Positions 11,035 to 21,600 of a stretch of 64,000 nucleotides of DNA are shown here, in pieces. A program made the position numbers and the translations under genes. Under the pieces are notes generated by a model. It worked only from the letters and a program-made list of their open reading frames with translations. It was not told the DNA's origin and searched no databases. The DNA is from Climacium dendroides. Lineage: Eukaryota > Streptophyta > Bryopsida > Hypnales > Climaciaceae. The stretch's first letter is position 1. Every line of letters begins with the position of its first letter. The stretch spans positions 20,499,092 to 20,563,091 of the forward strand of contig OX467090.1 of NCBI GenBank assembly GCA_950106755.1, in the 5' to 3' direction.

Positions 11035-13220
11035 CCGACCATAGAGGAGGAGCCCGCACCAACCGAAGAGGAAGCCATGTCGGACGAGGCGTTGGACATC
11101 GTCGATGCCGGACATGTGGACGCGGAACACCCCGTCGAGGATGAAGAAGTGGACAAAGGGGGAGAAGAGGACAAAGAAGAAGAAGAAGGGGAGGACAAAG
11201 AAGATCTACTCGAACGAAGGGGAGAAGATCTTCATCAAAGGGGGGCAATATTGGAGGAAGTGGAGGGGCTCAAAGATGATGATAATTACGAGGATGAAGA
11301 AGAGGACGAGGATGAGGAAGACGATCTAGACAAAGACGTATTGGATGATCGAACGCTCGACCGTGACGAAGAAGATAGCGGCCCTGAAATCATAGGGGAA
11401 TCGTCACAAAACCGTATGGAGAGCGAGGCAACGGTACAGTCTGAGGAAGCTGCCATCAGATCGGTGGGTGCTCCTCGTAACAATCAGACTGTGCGGTCTG
11501 ATCACGCGTCTCCCACTGTAGCAGTTCAGAGCGGGCGGTCTGATTCAGCCCCTTCCTTGTCTCCCACTTCTCCATCCTCCCATCCACAACTTCAAACTCT
11601 GTGTTTCGATTCTCCTCCAGCACGAGTTCCAGAGCTGCAGAGGGCCCAGACCGATCCTGCCTCACCCCTATCGAGTCGTAGTCATCCTCGCCTCCAAGAG
11701 GTTCAGACCATGCGGTCTGAAGTGAGCGGCCCCATCTTCAAAACTCCCGCTCCGCGTACATCCATAGTCCCATCTTTCAGTGCGGGCACTTCTCGTGAGG
11801 GCTCTCTTCCCGCCCTTCCCAGGATGCAGATCGAGGATCTCTAGACGGAGTTGGACGATCTCAAGGCGAGACTCTCTGAAGAGCAACGGGTGGAGCTGGA
11901 GAATGTCCGATCCAACATCGGAGACTACTCCACCGAACCTGCGTGGGGATCGATGGATGAAAAAATTAACAAGGTCAAGGGCGTTCTTCGGGAGTTGAAG
12001 TCTGCCCGACCCCCACTGGATGCCGATGGAGTGAGCAAGCTCATCACGGTGCATGTCGCCGTTGATACCTTGCGGTCGCAACTACCTCCCGCCGGCCCCG
12101 AGGAACTCGTTCTCTTGGCTCATGTGCGGGCCATGAAGTAGAAACTCAATTTCGCTCTCTAGAATGCCAAGGAGAACCCGATTGACCTCGACGACGTGGA
12201 TGAGGAGGATCTGAATATGCGGCTCTCCACGGTGAAGGAGAACAGGGAGGAGTACAGCCAGATGGTCAAGGCTGCCACCCAAGGGGGGGATTGCACTCCG
12301 TCAGACGCAGAGACCGCATCTGGAGGTGGAACGGCCGCACCTCAGGCGTCGGGGAGCTCGGACGTAGAGAGGAAGGAGACGAAGCCCGACACCATGGACA
12401 AGAAGGCGGGCCTCAACCTCGCGTACATCGAGATGATGTCCGAGCGATACAAGAGGAAGCATTCCGTGGTGGTCGAGAAGTGTGCCGAGACCATCGAGGC
12501 CCTCCAAAGGGAGAGAGAGGAGAAGGAGCGGCTGGAGCAGGAAAAGAAGGCCAAGCGCAAGGCCAAGAAAGTGGAGAGGGACCGCGAGCTCACCGAGAAG
12601 GAGAGGCAGTTGGAGGAGCAGAGGAGGCAACAGGCGGAGAAGAATAGGCAGTACGAGGAGGACAAGAGGCGCGATCAGGAGATGCTGAAGATTATGAACG
12701 AGCGCTTCAAGATGTTCACCTCGGCGATGCCCAAGGCACCTCCCACACCCGTCACTCCCACGGCCCATCCTGCCAGCGAAATCCAGAACCTCTTTGGAGT
12801 GTCCACCACCAACTCGGCTTCCGCGATGGCCACAACGGCGTCGGGCCTGCAATTGCTAGGGACCGTGGAGCCTACAACTATTTCGGTGAGTGTCACTCGC
12901 GACCCAGACTACGATGACTTGGCCCTCAGTCAGTTTCCGTTTATTCATATCCCTGAACCCATGCATTGTCCCAACGTGGTCGACGATGATCCTTACGACC
13001 TGGACGTTCAATTGGGGGATATGGAGGCCTCGTTCACTAACTTGACTCAACAGTATGCTCCTCTACAGGCAGCAGTTGCTCCACCGCAGCCCCCGGTGAC
13101 GTGAGATGATCAAGCCCCGGTGGACTCGCCAGCCAAGGATGACGAGGCTTCCGCGGTGAGTAACCCCTACACATAGCTCCCATCTTTGTAGTTAGTCGTA
13201 GTGGTGTGGACGCTATGTTA

Positions 13221-14296
13221 CACTAGAAGAAAAACGTGTCCGTTGCAACCCACTAAGATGCGACTATGTGTCCTATACAACTGAGATGCGACTGTAGCCC
13301 TTTGTATTTGCACCAAATTTCACGTGTATGTAGTTGTAGTCGCAAAGTAGTCGGAAAATGAAGAATAGGGTTACGATATTGTAACAGAAGAATTGACATG
13401 AGGTATTCTACATCCAGTATTCATCGTAGTTGTCCATGTGGACAGCTATCTGCGAAGTAGAGTCCACCGTGGAAAAATGCAATCGCTCTGATTACAGGCT
13501 GCAACTAAAAACTAGAAGATTGCAACTAGGAATCAACTATAATGCAACTAGAGCCCGACTATAGTGCAACTAAAAAACGATTCAAATGCAACTAGAGAAC
13601 AAGTGCAATGCAACTAGAACATGACTGAAAATCGATTCAATTGTCCCATATCGATTGTCAAGAATACCATCAGCTTGAACAGATAAGAATGGTAAGTTAT
13701 AGCATTCTTGTGTAATGAATTTTGATAGTGAAATTCTAATATTTATATATTTTGTAGATTTTTACACTTTGTAGATTTCTATAATCTACAACTCTATAAA
13801 TTATAACCAAGTCGCAAATTAGTTGCAAACCAGTTGTATGTCAATCGCAAACCAGTTGCACACTAATCGCAAACGAGTTGCACATCAATCGCAAACTAGT
13901 TGTACACCAATTGCAAACTAGTTGTATATCAATTGCAAACCAGTTGCACTCTAGTCGCAAACGAGTTGCACATCAATCGCAAACTAGTTGCACACCAATT
14001 GTATGTCAATCGCAAACGAGTTGCGCATTAGTTGCAAACTAGTTGCACATTAGTCGCAAACCAGTTGCACACAAATAAGTGAAATAACTTTCACATCAGC
14101 AATCACGTCACAGCAGTTCATCGACGAAGTTCTCCATTGCCTATCGAATGACAAACAACCTCGCGACTGCAGTGCAACTCATGCGACTTGTCCACTGCGA
14201 CTGCAGACTCCAGAATATCACCAAGTCGCAAACGTCCGATACGACTACAAACCAGTCGCAAACCGCAGTCGCAAAACCCTGCTTTATCTTCTAGTG
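13221..14296. mobile_element. Non-autonomous CACTA element in an intron
   Basis: The element starts CACTAGAAGAAAAAC and ends GCTTTATCTTCTAGTG, which is the inverse with one mismatch in the first 14 bases. It is flanked by a TTA duplication on both sides (13218-13220 and 14297-14299), the 3-bp target size of the CACTA (En/Spm) superfamily. The interior is built of short degenerate repeats of the type GTTGCAAACTAGTTGCAC in both forms, dense between 13820 and 14070. These resemble the subterminal transposase-binding repeats of this superfamily. There is no coding capacity. It lies inside the intron (13156-14613) of the decayed composite gene. Confidence 0.85.
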
Positions 14297-15191
14297 TTAG
14301 GGTGTTACGTCGGGACGATCGAAGATCATCTCGATGAGTCTGTCTTGAGTTTGTTCAACCGCGAGACCGGGAGTCTGGGGACTCTCGTTTTGGTTAGGAT
14401 TGTAGTCGTATTGTTAGGTGTAGACTACTAGACTTGGACGTGACCACTAAACCTCTACATTCACCGTTCAGTTTGTACAAACTTTGTATTCCACTTGTAA
14501 TATATTGGGTGCTTTTCTTTATACATGACTCTTGTTTCGTTGAAATGCTCTGTGGGATTTGTCTCCGACTACTTCTGGACGTTATAGTTATGCCCTTTGC
14601 ATTTTCGGTTCAGGTTGTCGATGCTCTCGCACGTGACAACGAGTCTCCGTTGTTCCCACTTCCCGTTTCGGCCCCGAGGAATGATGAAGTCCTACCTGCC
14701 ATCTCCATGGAAGTCAGCTCTCCTACTGTTGCTATTGTCGAGGTCGTCCCTCCCGTCGACTTGGAAGTCGCCACTCCGGTGCCTCAAAACTTAGTGCCTC
14801 CTTCCCTCGTAGACATCCATGCTCCCGCTGTCGATGAGGTCGCCACTCCGGTACCTATGAAGATGGTGCCTCCCTCCCTCGCAGATGTCGACACTCTCGC
14901 TGTCCTGGCGCCACCGGCACCACCTCCTCTCGCGGCTACCACTCCCACGGATGTAAGAAAGGTGAGACTCCATGTCCTTGCAACCCTATGCTCGTTGTCT
15001 CTGTCCAGCACTTTCCTAAATAGTTTGTAGGAAGTGCACATCTCATTCAGGATAGAACTAGGATCTTCATAGAGAGGGGGTTGTCGTCTCTCTCTTAGCA
15101 AGGCAAAGCTTGAGGAGTCGCATGTTCATTTTTGTGGACTCCATTTCTTCATAAAGAAGAGGACTTTGAGCACGGGATTTCGCATATGCAG

Positions 15192-16007
15192 GCTCCATTG
15201 CCGGTGTCCGCGACGGCGCCCCCTGTCGCTTTGCCTGTGTATAGTTATTTCGTCCTTCTGGAGTTGGAAGGGGTCCTCGCCCAAATTGAGGACGTTGGGC
15301 GCGTCCAGCCAACTCCCTCGACTACAAAGGCGAAGCCCTCGAAGGAGGATTACCACCCTCGACGGCGCCACGTCTTCGGCAAATACACGATGCATTGCCG
15401 TCCCGACTTGCACCGCTTCCTCACGGGCTTGACGAATCGATTTTACGTCTCCGTTTGGACTCGGTTGCCCGCCGTCGTTGCCAAACCCATGGTCGATTTC
15501 CTCTTTCGCGACTTCAACTGCACTTACATGCGGGTCCTCGCGTTGGAGAACTGCACCTCCATTGTTGAGAGGTGGTCGTGGTGGGAGTGCAGGTGCCCGC
15601 CCTTGCCATCCCTTCCCGACCCACCCTGCCCAGGGCACCCCGCCCATATCTCATGTGATCCTACTATCGACGTGAACACCTACGTGCAATTCCCCGACCA
15701 TCCAGAGGGGCAGCTGCAGCTGAAGGTGTTGCACAAGGTTGTGTGGGACACCGAGACATTCATCACCAAGAACTTCCGGGCCAATTCGTCCAATACCCTC
15801 CTCATCGATTCCTCTCCGGAGAGCAGCATCCTGAACCCCGTGCACAACGCTGTGTTTCCCTTGTCGTATGTGGGCAGTGAACATGATTCCACTCTCTTGG
15901 GGACTGTGTGCTCGTATCTCGAAGGCTTGCTCGCATCCGGCCTTAGCGTGTCGCAATACGTGTCTCAGAACGCACTTTTCGAACACCTCACGATACCCTT
16001 GAGATAG
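15192..16007 (+). pseudogene. FCP1/NIF-like HAD phosphatase domain, catalytic residues altered
   Basis: The exon encodes a recognisable FCP1-homology domain of the plant type. VLLELEGVL stands at the nucleophile motif (usually DxDxT or DLNG), so the acidic nucleophile Asp is Glu. FYVSVWTR is the Thr/Ser motif. LKVLHKVVW holds the Lys region, and NTLLIDSSP is the final motif, normally IDDSP. The distal part NPVHNAVFP ... YLEGLLASG ... VSQYV is well kept. Two catalytic positions differ from the consensus, so activity is doubtful. An in-frame TAG at 16005-16007, followed by further sensible coding, shows that the domain's end is also broken. Such phosphatases normally act on phosphorylated RNA polymerase II tails or related proteins; here only a captured or decayed copy is seen. 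Confidence 0.65.
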
Positions 16008-16189
16008 ACATATCTGGGACTGCGCGTTCGCGTGTTAGCCCCGTGGCAGGACAGGCACCTCGTGCTGGAATATCCGGACTTTGTCGGCAAATACACTAGA
16101 GAAGGGGACGATTATTTCACCTGACAAAGAGGGAAGAGGAAGCCCAAAAAAAAATCTGATGCCCACACAAAAACTTGATGCGTGTGCAG

Positions 16190-17189
16190 GGGCGCCGACG
16201 CGTTCACGCTCTAGGCGGGCATGCTGCCGCCGATTCCCGAATGGGCACCAGACGCGGCAAGCGGCGACGGATGCAGATGACGGAAGGGGTGGGCTCCTCC
16301 AACAGTTGCATGACCCCCGACGAGGCGGGCCAGGACGTCACGTCTGCTCGAATTTAAATGGAGGACGCGGCCAGCAGCCGCATGGAGATGTGACGGGCTG
16401 CACATATTGTAAGGTGGGCTCATCAATAGCTAATGGGGATGGCTGAATTCAGGTACGCAAGGGCCGACGGGTGACTTTGATGGAGAAATAATTTTTTCCC
16501 GCCCTACCCTATGACATAGTCTAGGATGGGGAGAAATTATTTCTCCATCGAACACTCTGTTGCGCTCCATTTCCACTCTGAACATGTCTTGGGCTTATTT
16601 ATGTCGTCATTGAACGGCCACTCTTGTCCGACGGACCCTCACGGTTGGCTTGTTGTGCAGGATCCTGGATGCACCATTCACATTTGCAGAGCCGACCTCC
16701 TCCCAAAGCAGCCCACACAACAAATGAGCAAGTCGATGTGGAGGTTCGAATGCCACTACAAGCGGTTCAGACCGCCCGCTCTAAACCGGGGCTGACATCC
16801 TCGACTCGTTTGTAGAGGTCAAGATGGAAGGTTGCACGGAGCTTCCGCCTTGGATATAGAATGTAGTTGAGCTATAGAACTGTAGATGAATATTGGATTC
16901 TAAAATCATTTTCATTTGATCATTCTTCTCTACAATACACTCTAGTGCACCCCACACATTGAATATAGAAATAAGAATATCCACGTTGTTATGAATAGTT
17001 TGGCTTCCCCATCACTACATAGCATAGCACTCTTTCCCAAAGCATAGTGTCATTGGTATCATTGTAGCAAATCGGCCCCCTCTCAAATTGCATCATCGGG
17101 GCTCTTGCAAATAACAAGAAGCATCTACAGATCACCATTAATTTCTCCAATGCCAGCAGGCATCTATTGTCAATCATGTCGTTGCGAGA
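16190..17189. other. Downstream flank of the decayed gene, no intact gene
   Basis: The GC-rich composition continues to about 16.8 kb with no convincing reading frame. A diverged palindrome (TTCAGACCGCCCGCTCTAAA) lies at about 16764-16784. After 16.8 kb the sequence is mixed, with short minus-strand ORFs that I cannot assign. Confidence 0.4.
16479..16549. repeat. Short hairpin element
   Basis: GATGGAGAAATAATTT at the left is mirrored by AAATTATTTCTCCATC at the right, with CCC/GGGG extensions and a central loop around CTATGACATAG. The 71-bp perfect-ended hairpin resembles a minimal MITE. I see no clear target duplication. Confidence 0.55.
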
Positions 17190-17930
17190 TCCATGCAGGG
17201 CACTATGAGAACCTCGGACACACGCTCATCAATTGCGGTGCCGACCAATTCTGACGTTGTCTATGTGCGGGATGAATCATTGTTAAATTTGTGGCTTGTG
17301 TGTTGAAGAAGCGAGAACAATGACAAGCCATCCACATTCCTATTGGGAATATTCATAGGGGTAGTTAGCTTTCTCTTTCAAGATTCCGTGGTCGCGCATA
17401 ACAACAAGCCCTCTACATATGGATGGGTGCGGCATTGACAGAGTGGATGTAGTGTTCACGGAGCTCGTTTGTGCACAGTGAGCAAGTTCTGAGATAGAGC
17501 AATCCTCCTACCATTACCGCCAATAGTACATCAGGTCCAATCGAGCTGACGGACGCGAAGGGATGTGGCATAGAAAATGGATGACGGTCGCTCCTGCCAT
17601 TACATCTTGAATAATATACAGTTCGGGCGTGCCCTTGACTACCCTCCGTCATGCAAAGGAGCTCTATCAACTCTGCATCCACTCTGTCAATGCGGCACCC
17701 ATCCGTATCTAGAGGCCCGCAGTTATGCGCGACCACGGAATCTTAAAAGATAAAGCGAACTTCCCCTATGAATATTCCTGATAGGAATGTGGATGGCCTG
17801 TCATTGTTTCTGCTTCTTCACCACACAAGCCACAAATTTAACAATGATTCATTGGGCACAAAGGCAATGCCAACATTGGTTCGCGTTGCTGTTGACTAGC
17901 ATTTGATCGTGGACTTCACAGTGCCCTGTA
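17190..17930. repeat. Fold-back of a duplicated gene fragment
   Basis: About 17265-17455 and 17678-17855 are inverted copies of each other at moderate divergence. Both contain a GACAAGCC/GCCATCCACATTCC block, a TTCCGTGGTCGCGCATAA block and a GACAGAGTGGATG block. Weaker similarity reaches GCAGGGCACT at 17195 and AGTGCCCTG at 17920. Translated outward, both arms give the peptides ESLLNLWLV, PSTFL.GIFIG and DSVVAHN, so a coding or formerly coding fragment was duplicated in inverted orientation. The protein family is unknown. The spacer is about 220 bp. Confidence 0.6.
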
Positions 17931-18521
17931 GAGTCTTCTCAACAACATGCTTGGCAAATAGATACTTGTTGGTGTTGATCAAGTTGAAGACTCCCCACAC
18001 GTGCGAGGATACGATCGATTCAAGAGGCGCAATCGAAAAAATGCCGAGTGCAAATTTGCCGACCCTCCAGCTTATCATATGGCAAGCTATTGGGCATTGG
18101 AAAGCTATGGGTCACCGTGCAAGCTTTGGCCAAATAAGGTAGGGATGGTCAGACCTCCTTTTCAGGAGGGCACCTCTCCTTCCTCGTCCCTCCCTTCCTT
18201 CTTTTCTGGGAAAGAAAGTCGGTGCACCATGTATTTTGAGGGGAAGCTAGGAATGATGTAAACAATGGTGGATCCCTCCGAGAAATCCATATTCAAATTG
18301 AATAAATTATTTGTTCTTCAAACCAAAAACGTGTTTTTGTTGGCATGCACGCACATTGATTTTAATGAGCTTTTTTGTTCCCTGCTATTTTATTCATTGA
18401 TTGTTTGTTCCCACAATGCACCCCCACGACTGACTCAAATGTTCAAGTATTGAATAAAACATATCACGTTATTCAGTGCATATTAAATCAAGAAGGCCAT
18501 CCGTTGGAGTGGTATTCAATG
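17931..18521. other. Unassigned stretch with a decayed coding trace
   Basis: The minus-strand ORF 17896-18078 (ending in ...KTLQGTVKSTIKC) appears to be the continuation of the duplicated fragment next door. No intact gene is seen. Confidence 0.3.
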
Positions 18522-18697
18522 CACTACAAGAGAAAGTGTCCGAATTGTCTAAACTTGTCAATTTTTTGTCAATTAGGACTAGTTGATTCAGGTCAATTTC
18601 TGTCAATTAGGACTAGTTGATTCAGGCCACTTTCTGTCAATTAGGACTAGTTGATTCAGGCCAGTTTCTGTCAATTTGGACACTTTCTCTTGTAGTA
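18522..18697. mobile_element. Small CACTA MITE with internal 34-bp repeats
   Basis: The left end CACTACAAGAGAAAGTGTCC is mirrored at the right end by GGACACTTTCTCTTGTAGTA, a 20-bp terminal inverted repeat with one mismatch at the outermost base. ATG flanks both sides (18519-18521 and 18698-18700), a 3-bp target duplication. The inside holds three copies of a 34-bp unit containing TCAATTAGGACTAGTTGATT. There are no coding sequences. Confidence 0.85.
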
Positions 18698-20044
18698 ATG
18701 AAATTGAAACAAAAGGATTAGACAAGTTGTAGGGGATCCCTCCATTGGGGAAATTGTGATAGGGAAGTGACCGCGTACATGCTAGTTTCTATGTGAAGGA
18801 AGTAGCAAGCTGGCAATCAAATTCTATGGTCTGTTGCAATCTTTTCGAAAATCTAATTCTTCCAAGGACTTTGCTCCCATGTACATTTGGCTACGCAAAC
18901 TTCTTAGTGGCGATGGAGGAAATTGCAGCAAGTTCCATGAACGATGCTGTCCACTAAGGTAGGTGGATGGAATTCCAACCCTCTTCTTCAGACCGTCCCC
19001 TAGCTGGCTTTAAAATGGACCTTAAGAGGTTCGTAAATAGGTAATCGATGTTCCTTTGATGATGAAAAAGAGGTTTATCATTTATCAATTATTTGTTCAT
19101 ACTTTGATAGGGGACATAATTAGAGCCAATGTGGGTCCATTTCTGAAAACATGTGTGTGCATTCCGAAAAAAAATGCACTCAAACTTTGAATGTTAATAT
19201 CTTTTAATCCATATGGTCAAACTTCATGAAATTGTTACCACGTGATCTCATATAAGTAAAGTACAAGATCCTATGGTTCAATTTTCTTTAAACTATTTTT
19301 TCTGGTGCCTTGGATGAATTGAGCAAAAATGGCAGTTTTGAGTGTTTTTGGACCAGAAATAGGCCTTGGCACTTTAGGAGTTTGGTTTAGTACACATCAC
19401 ATTTAGGAACCTTGTCTACTATATTTTTTCATGCTACAGTGCTTGTTTTCAGACCGCATATGTGTGGGTTTTGCAAGGCCTAGGGATCATAAATAGGTAC
19501 CTACGGCAAAATTCTTTGAAAATTCATAAGTAATTCATAAATGCTCTGAAAAATATGAAACCACTTGGGTTAAATTCCAAATCAAATTTGCTTCAAGTGA
19601 AAAATAAAGTAAACTAATTTCAGGCATCTAAAGACCATTAAAAAGGCCGACCATCCCGTAAAGGGTCGCTTCATGAGCCCACTACCTTAAACCGACCCTC
19701 AATGCCATCTTCCTCTGAGACCGTGGAGTGACTGGAGTCTAGTTAAGACCTCAGACTAATGAATTGCCCAAAAAGAATCCCGCATTGCACTGTCTCTTTG
19801 GCTTTCCTATTTTCCAATAGGCGAAAATGCTTGAGTCTTCTATTGTATGATCCTCCATCATGACCTCAATCTGAGCTTCCCAGTCGGGGAGGGGCCCCAT
19901 TCCATCCCATGAGCGCTAAAAAAACAATAGAGTATGCACTTCAAGAACCCTGCAAGCCGCATCTCAACAAGTTTCCGGTCTTCTCGGCTACTGGAAAACC
20001 GCCATTTCAATGGAATTTCGCCATTTTAACGAAATTGCCCATTC
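18698..20044. other. Intergenic DNA, nothing recognised
   Basis: AT-rich DNA without a convincing ORF, repeat or RNA gene. A short upstream part of the kinase fragment could lie near the right edge, but no N-lobe motifs (Gly-rich loop, VAIK lysine) are visible. Confidence 0.5.
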
Positions 20045-20761
20045 ATGGAATTGCTAGATGGTGACCTAACACGTTGTATGTACGAGTTTGACCGAACCAA
20101 GTTAAATTTTACAAGACTAAGCTTCTCCCGGGTGGATAAACTCGATGTTCTGTTGCAGATTGCAACTGCCATGAGGATCCTCCATGATAACAAGGTGGTG
20201 CACGGGGATCTCAAGCTCGGTAATATTCTAGTCAGTGAATTTGAGGTATCAGGGAATGTACGACATTTTCATGCCAAGGTTGTTGACTTTGGAAATGCCA
20301 AGTTAACCGAGCTCTCCTTCATACCGAAATGTGGAACCATCACGTATGCAGTACCTGAAGTATTGCGATCGCGCCTCGATAATCGACCAGGATTACCGAA
20401 TCCTAAAATGTTGGACGTCAATAGTTTTGGTGTTGCGACATTTGAGGTTTTAATAGGACATAGGGCATTTGACGGAAAGCTTGACTCGAGAGAGAAGAGA
20501 CATCAAGTCATGCCAGGTAGAAAGAGATTAATTGATAGCAGAGGATGGAGAAACCTGAAAGGCGGTTTTGGATACTTTTGTGGAGTGGTTCCCCTTGTGA
20601 AACGCTGTTTGGATTTTCATCCTGAAGAGAGACCATCATTTTCCACGATATGTTATGAGCTTACCAAATCCAAGCTAAGCCTTCAACATGTGTGGTGTAC
20701 GTATTCCTTCTTCATACTATGTTCGATATGCTCGTACTGTGTACTTCCTGGTGGCATTTAG
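20045..20761 (+). pseudogene. Protein kinase domain fragment (TKL/RLK-like), N-lobe missing
   Basis: The 238-codon ORF covers the C-lobe of a Ser/Thr kinase of the plant TKL/receptor-like group. HGDLKLGN at residues 53-60 is the catalytic loop, with Gly instead of Arg before the Asp, so it is a non-RD type. VVDFGNAKL (about 79-87) is the DFG motif. AVPEV (102-106) stands for the APE motif. MLDVNSFGV (122-130) corresponds to DVYSFGV, and HPEERPSF is the conserved C-lobe Arg region. The opening ELLDGDL is hinge-like. The Gly-rich loop and catalytic Lys are absent upstream, and the C-terminus runs into a hydrophobic tail. It is therefore probably a pseudogene or a fragment of a larger, perhaps NB-LRR-linked, kinase. 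Confidence 0.6.
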
Positions 20762-21145
20762 ATTACTAACACCCATCTCCTGAGACTCGATCTTCTAAGA
20801 TTACAAATATCTAGTTCCTAACCCTAATTAAGCCATGTTGCCCTACAAGGATTGCACATTAGAACTAGTGGAGCTTACCTTGCCTGCTTATCTATTCCTG
20901 GAATTGATGCCTTGTGGAAATCTGGAGTTCAGAATTTAGGAAGATTAGTACTTGGAGAAATACGTGGGTTTTCTGGTTATGTAGAAGATGCTATTTGCTT
21001 CTTTTTTATACATTTGAAAATATGTAGGAGTTTCATCTTTGGGAAATGGATATAGATCTTTGGGCACAAGAATCAAATCTGTTGAGCTCAAATTTTTATC
21101 ACTCTACAAGATGATTTATTATGCAATCGATCAAAATGAGAGGTT
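20762..21145. other. Intergenic DNA before the large palindrome
   Basis: Short AT-rich spacer; the 67-codon ORF at 20852-21055 has no recognisable features. Confidence 0.4.
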
Positions 21146-21483
21146 CACCATTAGAATTGGGGCCCTTTTGCATCACAGAAGACGTTGCAAAATACACTAA
21201 GAATGGAAATGAGGGGGGGCATTGAAACCGTGCTTGAAGCGTGTGTGTAGATGTTGCTCAAGAGGATCAACGTTTTAGTACCTGCATTGTACAACGTTAG
21301 TTTGGATGTTTGGGAACGTAGTGGAGTGTGGATGTTGCTTGGTGGGACCAAACTCCAGTAAAGGAGTTTGCACGTTGCTTGGTGGGACCTGTGAATACAT
21401 CAAAATTAGTTCGTAGGATCTATGGGTCCATCTCACTGTAGTACAAATTAAGTATAACTAATTTTAAATTTCTGACAAAGCGC

Positions 21484-21600
21484 TGTTACTGTCGATGGCA
21501 TTTCTGGTGATGTATTTACTGTAGATGGCATTTCTGATGATGGATGGCATTTCTGGTGATGTATTTACTGTCGATGGCATTTCTGATGATGTATTGGGTA
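21484..21600. repeat. Left-arm minisatellite, about four units
   Basis: About four copies of a 30-bp unit (GATGGCATTTCTGGTGATGT then ATTTACTGTC; two are shortened) lie near the outer end of the left arm. They are in the position where CACTA elements carry subterminal repeats. Confidence 0.8.

Larger units (their letters stand above)
7319..16007 (+). pseudogene. Decayed composite gene: methylase-like plus FCP1-phosphatase-like domains
   Basis: Five exons share one frame, and every intron is in phase 0: 7319-9079, 9372-10760, 10870-13155, 14614-14961 and 15192-16007, about 2,200 codons. The frame is cut by TAA at 8327, TAG at 9939, 10494, 11842, 12139, 12160 and 16005, and TGA at 11032 and 13102, yet I find no frameshift. 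In order it encodes an N-terminal region without recognised domain, a degenerate beta-class DNA methylase-like stretch, a long acidic Glu/Asp tract (about 11140-11400), a Glu/Arg-rich coiled coil (about 12440-12700), a Pro/Val-rich repeat linker and an FCP1/NIF-like phosphatase domain. The region is GC-rich compared with its surroundings. The true start is not resolved. It may be a decayed host gene or a gene carried by a large mobile element. Similarity continues past the last stop to about 16120. Confidence 0.6.

Noticed and set aside
10991..11483. Minus-strand Ser/Leu/Pro-rich ORFs opposite the acidic tract
   Set aside because: They are the complement of the GAA/GAG-rich coding stretch on the plus strand.
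8327..16007. Reassigned stop codons (TAG or TAA read as glutamine) in this organism
   Set aside because: The intact SUA and ACCase genes show no in-frame TAG, TAA or TGA over more than 1,500 codons, and TGA stops also occur in the broken genes, so decay is the better explanation.
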